Origin: JBGPIK01 sp041484845
GTDB lineage: Bacteria; Desulfobacterota; Binatia; UBA9968
Assembly: GCA_041484845.1 (NCBI GenBank)
Contig: JBGPIK010000218.1
Coordinates: 1-11,069, forward strand
Length of the DNA: 11,069 nt
Reading direction: 5' to 3'
Shown: positions 7,379 to 11,069 of the stretch, piece after piece
Layout: each line of letters starts with the position of its first letter
Position numbering within the stretch: position 1 is the stretch's first letter
Position numbers and translations under genes: made by a program
Notes under the pieces: generated by a model
The model's database searches: none
What the model was told of the DNA's origin: nothing
Seen by the model: only the letters and a program-made list of their open reading frames with translations

Positions 7379-7600
7379 CACTTCCTCCGCCGTTTTCGAA
7401 ATTCCGTATGGGTGTAGTTATCCCTACCTTATCATTTTGACTATGTCCAATAACGATCGAGCGGATCCTGCGTTGTTGCTGGCCCGCCATGAATTTGACA
7501 AATAGTGAACGGCGGGTGAACGAATGAAAATTCATCGCGATCGTTGAAATAAGCTATCGGTGGCGATACAAGAACCTGTCACGAAAAAGAGGAGCGAAGT
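7379..7600. promoter_or_regulatory. Divergent regulatory region between paralog 2 and the hydrolase operon
   Basis: No gene is visible in these 222 bases. Two nested inverted repeats occur: AACGATCG (7452-7459) with CGATCGTT (7538-7545), and CCCGCC (7483-7488) with GGCGGG (7511-7516). The inner pair brackets a TTGACA (7495-7500) that has no good -10 partner. A small dyad ATGAAAATTCAT lies at 7524-7535. The nested pairs are candidate regulator sites or a DNA loop, but they are short and may be chance. Confidence 0.35.
7544..7572 (+). promoter_or_regulatory. Candidate sigma-70 promoter of the hydrolase/binding-protein operon
   Basis: TTGAAA (7544-7549) and TACAAG (7567-7572) are separated by exactly 17 bases. 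They match the -35 and -10 consensus at five and four of six positions. Transcription would start near 7579, leaving a leader of about 22 bases that contains the ribosome site AGAGGAG before the GTG start at 7601. Confidence 0.5.
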
Positions 7601-8431
7601 GTGAAAATAAATCTTCAGCCGCTGGGTCAATGCGCCTATGTCGTTATCGGAGATGAGGGGGCGACTAATTTCGGGATCGTCCGAGGCGTAGACGGTTCCG
7701 CGCTTTTGATCGACGCCGACATCCGCCGCATGGATGAGATTCAAGAAGCCTTGAAACTGGCGCAGTGTCGCAGCGTCAAATATCTTTTTATCACCCACGA
7801 AAACTTCGATCACGCTTCCGCGAACGACTACTTCGAAAAAAATTCCTCGGTGGTGATTGCCAGCAAGGGCTGCCTTGAAGCGCTGCGGGATGACGGCGAC
7901 GCCAAGTTTGCGGAAATGTCCGGCAGATCACCGGAGCTGTTTAATCGTTTTCCGGGTTTAAAGATGCGGTTGCCGCATGTCGTTTTTGACGACAAGCTTA
8001 CCCTTCGCCTGCCCGGCGCGACGGTCCATTTGCACCATTATGAGCAGAGCCATAGCCGCGGCGATGCCACCGCCTATTTCGCGGAAGAGGAAATCCTTTT
8101 TGCCGGCGACTTGCTCTACACTGAAGTGCATCCGGTGACCATTTACGGCCGTATCGACAGTTGGATCAAATCCCTCGGCGCGCTGCGGCAGCTTTCCTAC
8201 CGCAAGATCGTTCCCGGACACGGTCCGGTCGGAAACAGTCAAGAAGAGGGCAGATTGCATCTGGAAAAATTCCAGAGCTATTTGCAGGATTTCTCGAAGC
8301 GACTCGCAGAAATCAAAAGCGGTAAAAAAACCGGTGAGCAGGTTATCGCCGAAATGTACGAGAGTTACCCGTCGCTCGGTAAGCGTTGGATGGTTAAAAG
8401 AAACGTGGAGTACTTTTTGAAAAATGGTTAA
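7601..8431 (+). CDS. Metallo-beta-lactamase-fold hydrolase with altered metal motif
   Basis: A 276-residue cytosolic metallo-beta-lactamase-fold protein, a superfamily of mostly metal-dependent hydrolases (thioesters such as in glyoxalase II, lactones, esters). Start is GTG 7601, with AGAGGAG seven bases upstream. The signature normally HxHxDH reads HENFDH at 66-71, so the second metal ligand His is Asn68. Other ligands are in place: His151 (QSHSRGD), Asp170 (FAGDLLY) and His207 (PGHGP). The site-2 ligands Asp70, His71 and His207 are intact, while site 1 keeps only His66 and His151 plus the bridging Asp170, so it may bind one metal or use Asn as a weak ligand. The C-terminal 60 residues are helical. 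Its stop overlaps the next gene's start by 8 bases. Substrate is unknown. Confidence 0.92.
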   Translation: MKINLQPLGQCAYVVIGDEGATNFGIVRGVDGSALLIDADIRRMDEIQEALKLAQCRSVKYLFITHENFDHASANDYFEKNSSVVIASKGCLEALRDDGDAKFAEMSGRSPELFNRFPGLKMRLPHVVFDDKLTLRLPGATVHLHHYEQSHSRGDATAYFAEEEILFAGDLLYTEVHPVTIYGRIDSWIKSLGALRQLSYRKIVPGHGPVGNSQEEGRLHLEKFQSYLQDFSKRLAEIKSGKKTGEQVIAEMYESYPSLGKRWMVKRNVEYFLKNG

Positions 8432-9404
8432 AAAGCTGGCGTTCATTGCGTTAACTTTTTTCTGTTTCGGCAGCACCCCAAAACCGGCTGCCGCAGAAAA
8501 GCTCCGAGCCGCCTTTCCTTCGCTCGCCACGGCGCTGAGCCCGTCGTGGGTTGCGGCCGAAAAAGGCTTTTGGAAAAAATACGGTCTGGATATGGAGCTG
8601 GTTTATCTCGATGGCGGAGCACGCTCGGTTTCGGCGCTGATCGGAGGCAGCGTGCAGCTCGTTTTTGGCTCTGACGCTCTTGTGACGATTGCCAACATAC
8701 AAGGCGCTAATCTGACACGTCTCGGCGTGACGACCAACACTTTGGGGTATGCGATCGTTACCACACCGGCGATTAAGAAGATCAGCGATCTCAAAGGCAA
8801 AACTTTGGGTATCACCTTAGGGCGCGATGCCGCTTATGTTCGGCTCGTTAAGATTTTAAATGATAATGGCGTCGATCCTAAAGCCGATGTAAAGCTGTTG
8901 CCGTTGGGCGGCGGTCCGATGGGTCGGGTCTCTGCAATGCAGACCGGGGTGATTCAAGGAACCATGCTTACCCCGCCGACCGACTTGGCCGCGGTCCAGG
9001 CGGGTATGAAAGTATTGTTGCGCGTCGATGTGCCGTCCATAGCCGGCGGCATAAACATGAGCGCATCCTTCGTGCAAAAAAACCGCGGAACGGTGTTGAA
9101 TCTGCTCAGGGGTTACATCGAGGGTATTCACTATCTCAAGGAAAACAAAGAAGAGAGCCTCAAGGTTTTTGCAAAATATCTGCGCAACTCGGATGCCAAA
9201 AAGTTATCGTACCTCTATGACGAAATCGCTAGCCGGGTTGAAAGAGAACTTCGGCCGCAACCGGAATCGGTGCGTTTCCTGTTGGACCTCGTGGCGCAGG
9301 ATTATCCTCAGGCCCAGCGACTTACAGAAAAAGATCACTGGGACCTGAGCTTGATTGACGAGATCCAGCAGTCGGGATTCGTCGACCGGCTTTACAAAAA
9401 GTGA
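8424..9404 (+). CDS. ABC transporter substrate-binding protein, SsuA/NMT1-like
   Basis: A 326-residue periplasmic solute-binding protein of the SsuA/ThiY/NMT1 type (periplasmic-binding fold II), which captures a small organic solute for an ABC importer. Residues 1-24 are a Sec signal: MVKK, a hydrophobic core, then PAAA before EKLRAAF, without a lipobox. The mature start KLRAAFPSLATALSPSWVA, the segment GFWKKYGLDMELVYLDGG, and SDLKGKTLGITLGRD are family hallmarks. The ATG at 8424 lies inside the end of the hydrolase gene (shared ATGGTTAA), so translation is probably coupled. No permease or ATPase gene is within the window, so the partner is elsewhere or the protein is an orphan, as such proteins often are in soil bacteria. 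Ligand cannot be told from sequence. Confidence 0.92.
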   Translation: MVKKLAFIALTFFCFGSTPKPAAAEKLRAAFPSLATALSPSWVAAEKGFWKKYGLDMELVYLDGGARSVSALIGGSVQLVFGSDALVTIANIQGANLTRLGVTTNTLGYAIVTTPAIKKISDLKGKTLGITLGRDAAYVRLVKILNDNGVDPKADVKLLPLGGGPMGRVSAMQTGVIQGTMLTPPTDLAAVQAGMKVLLRVDVPSIAGGINMSASFVQKNRGTVLNLLRGYIEGIHYLKENKEESLKVFAKYLRNSDAKKLSYLYDEIASRVERELRPQPESVRFLLDLVAQDYPQAQRLTEKDHWDLSLIDEIQQSGFVDRLYKK

Positions 9405-9483
9405 TTCCGAACCGAGCCTTCATTTCCGTGCCGGTGGAGTTAGAGCATTTGCGGGTTGCTAAAATGACTGTTGCGAAAACGTT

Positions 9484-9708
9484 ATGCCGATAACGATTTC
9501 TGTCGCCGTCAAAGCGCATGCAAAAAGAGAGAGCGTCACGCAAGTCAGCGCAGTCGAGTACCAGGTTTCCGTCAAGGCTCCGCCGCATGATGGCAAGGCC
9601 AACCTGGCCATTATCGAACTTCTCTCCGAATATTTCTCCGTACCGAAATCAAAAATCAAGATTGTCCGTGGCCATGCCGCGAGAAAGAAACTACTGACCA
9701 TTGGTTAA
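9484..9708 (+). CDS. DUF167 / YggU-like small protein
   Basis: A 74-residue protein of the DUF167 (UPF0235) family, small alpha/beta proteins of unknown function found across bacteria, archaea and eukaryotes. The diagnostic core KAPPHDGKANLAIIELLSEYF (residues 31 onward) and the closing IVRGHAARKKLLTI match the family. The start ATG at 9484 fits the usual N-terminal strand but has no clear ribosome site. It lies 79 bases after the binding-protein gene on the same strand, so co-transcription is possible. I see no functional link to the neighbours. Confidence 0.9.
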   Translation: MPITISVAVKAHAKRESVTQVSAVEYQVSVKAPPHDGKANLAIIELLSEYFSVPKSKIKIVRGHAARKKLLTIG

Positions 9709-9825
9709 AGGCATGGTTCTCCACGGTGGTAATGTGCAATGAGTCCGGCTTTGGCCGATAAGCCACGCGGCGCTTAAAAGCGCACTTGGCGCGATCGATT
9801 CCAAGCGGTTTAAATTGCGAGCAGC
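9709..9825. other. Intergenic gap with a perfect dyad
   Basis: This 117-base gap holds GCGCTTAAAAGCGC (9770-9783), six-base arms around AA. It is not followed by a T-run and so is not a clear terminator. It could be a protein-binding site for the following cyclodeaminase-family gene, but nothing else supports that. Confidence 0.25.
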
Positions 9826-10911
9826 ATGACTCTCATTCTCACCAACGAAGAAATCGAAAGCGTCTTTACCCTCGATGAATGCTTCCAGGTGATGGAGCCC
9901 GCTTTGGTCGCATTAGGAAATGGGCAGGCGGTCAATATGCCGCGCCAGGATTTACTTGTTCCCGGGCCGCTGGACGGCAGCTACCATGCTCTCAAAACTT
10001 CCTGCGCTTCACTTCCGCAGGCCGGTGTTACCACCGTGAGACTAACCTCGGATATCATCACTTGGCCGAACATCGGCGGACGGCAGCGCAGAGTAAAAGT
10101 TCCACTCGCTGTGGGCGGCAAGTATGTCGGTCTTGTTTTTGTTTTCAGCACCGCCACGGGAGAGCTTCTCGCCATTTTTCCCGATGGTTTCATGCAGGCG
10201 ATTCGCGTGGGGGTGACGAATGCTCTATCGGCGAAATACATGGCGCGGCCTGATTCGGCGGTCTTGGCGCTGTACGGCTCCGGTTGGCAGGCGCGGCCGG
10301 CACTGTTAGCCATGTGCAAGGTGTTGCCGATTACTGAAGTGAGAGTTTACAGTCCGACGCAAAAAAACCGCGAGCTTTTCGCTGCAGAAATGAGCGCGAA
10401 AACGACTGTCGAAGTCTGTTCGGTTTCAGCTCCGGAAGAGGCCGCCAGAGGTGCCGATGTGGTTGCCCTAGCGACTAACGCGCTCGAGCCTTTTTTTCAA
10501 CGGGAATGGGTGCGCAGCGGCATGCATCTGACCACGGTGCGGCCGAGCGAATTGCTGCTCGATGCCTTGCTGCGCTGCGACGTGATCGCGGTTTCAACCC
10601 GTGAAGCCGCGGCTTTGCATACGCTGCCGGGCGAGGAAACGAAGATCCCCGAATTCGGCAAAGGCGATTACGGACGGGCCGAACTAGAAGATACTCCGGC
10701 GGATTGGCGCGACAAACCTGAATTGTCGGAGATCATGGCAGGTAAGGTAACGGGACGGCGAAGCGCTTCGGATGTGACCTGCATGCTCAATCATTTGGGT
10801 CTTGGACTTCAGTTTGCCGCCTGTGCGGCGCGCGTTCTTCACTTGGCTAAAGAAAAGGGACTAGGCAAAGAACTTCCGACCGAATGGTTCGCCCAGGATG
10901 AACACTCATAG
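9826..10911 (+). CDS. Ornithine cyclodeaminase/mu-crystallin family protein (third paralog)
   Basis: A 361-residue NAD(P)-dependent cyclodeaminase/mu-crystallin-family protein starting MTLILTNEEI at ATG 9826; the sequence before it has no strong ribosome site. The Rossmann motif GSGWQA is at 151-156 and the carboxylate-side Arg127 lies in QAIRVGVTNALSAK. As in the second paralog, the substrate Lys of ornithine cyclodeaminase is Arg72 (TTVRLTSD), and the segment that should carry the catalytic Asp reads LTTVRPSELLLD. An acidic insert-like loop (about 265-295) contains GEETKIPEFGKGDYGRAE. It and the paralog at 6320-7378 belong to one subgroup, but differ enough to suggest different substrates rather than a recent duplication. 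Likely reactions are amino-acid dehydrogenation, imine reduction or cyclising deamination; the first two seem likelier given the missing residues. Confidence 0.92.
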   Translation: MTLILTNEEIESVFTLDECFQVMEPALVALGNGQAVNMPRQDLLVPGPLDGSYHALKTSCASLPQAGVTTVRLTSDIITWPNIGGRQRRVKVPLAVGGKYVGLVFVFSTATGELLAIFPDGFMQAIRVGVTNALSAKYMARPDSAVLALYGSGWQARPALLAMCKVLPITEVRVYSPTQKNRELFAAEMSAKTTVEVCSVSAPEEAARGADVVALATNALEPFFQREWVRSGMHLTTVRPSELLLDALLRCDVIAVSTREAAALHTLPGEETKIPEFGKGDYGRAELEDTPADWRDKPELSEIMAGKVTGRRSASDVTCMLNHLGLGLQFAACAARVLHLAKEKGLGKELPTEWFAQDEHS

Positions 10912-10928
10912 ATTAGAAGGCGGCTACG

Positions 10929-10962
10929 ATCGCGTTTCCGGTTTCAGAGGATCGCGATTTCT
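10929..10962 (+). terminator. Weak candidate terminator after the third paralog
   Basis: ATCGCG (10929-10934) and CGCGAT (10953-10958) can pair around an 18-base loop, followed by TTCTT. It lies 18 bases beyond the stop at 10911. The stem is short and the T-run poor, so this is a weak call. Confidence 0.25.
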
Positions 10963-10967
10963 TAAGA

Positions 10968-11069
10968 TCAAAATGCTCGCAGCAGCCGCCCCAAACCAGG
11001 AAGGCGATCTTTAACTCCGACCAGCCGCAGGGCATGCCATAACCCCGCTTGATTGCTCGTAATCACAGG
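10968..11069 (-). CDS. Possible 3' end of a minus-strand gene, unidentified
   Basis: On the minus strand one frame is open from the window edge to TGA at 10970-10968, giving 33 residues that end GLGRLLRAF. The other two minus frames contain stops. The composition (Leu, Arg, Gly) is plausible for protein, but the stretch is too short to recognise and could be chance. It would converge with the third cyclodeaminase-family gene. Confidence 0.25.
   Translation of the reverse strand, partial: PVITSNQAGLWHALRLVGVKDRLPGLGRLLRAF

Overview
The window is chromosomal DNA with moderately high GC, probably from an uncultured soil or sediment bacterium. The gene style fits Desulfobacterota-like or Binatota-like metagenomic genomes: an orphan SsuA/NMT1-type solute-binding protein, several ornithine-cyclodeaminase-family paralogs and a class V aminotransferase next to serA. 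This placement is an impression from gene content, not a phylogenetic result. There are no rRNA or tRNA genes, insertion sequences or CRISPR arrays.

Left part (1-3022): on the minus strand, a class V aminotransferase gene and a serA gene (3-phosphoglycerate dehydrogenase, cut by the window edge) form a tight operon. Its leader (about 2118-2218) carries a convincing ZMP/ZTP riboswitch. A 12-bp intrinsic terminator shares bases with the 3' arm of the riboswitch pseudoknot, so ligand binding should prevent termination. Divergently transcribed is a HAD-family phosphatase that could supply the last step of serine synthesis. Dehydrogenase, aminotransferase and phosphatase together could make the whole phosphorylated serine pathway, with the operon under control of a purine/one-carbon alarmone.

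Middle part (3023-6240): an intact aldo/keto reductase is followed by two genes that are each broken once. A TPR lipoprotein has a +1 frameshift at an A5 run. An ornithine-cyclodeaminase/mu-crystallin-family gene has one in-frame amber codon. Both read through perfectly if the single defect is corrected, so they are either very young pseudogenes or sequencing/assembly errors.

Right part (6241-11069): a second cyclodeaminase-family gene lies on the minus strand. Divergent from it is a metallo-beta-lactamase-fold hydrolase whose stop overlaps the start of an exported solute-binding protein. Then come a small DUF167 (YggU-like) gene and a third cyclodeaminase-family gene. The three cyclodeaminase-like proteins keep the NAD(P)-binding motif but lack the usual catalytic Asp context, so they are probably not ornithine cyclodeaminases. 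Together with the binding protein and hydrolase they suggest uptake and conversion of a small amino- or imino-acid-like compound, which is inference only. The last 100 bases may hold the 3' end of another minus-strand gene.
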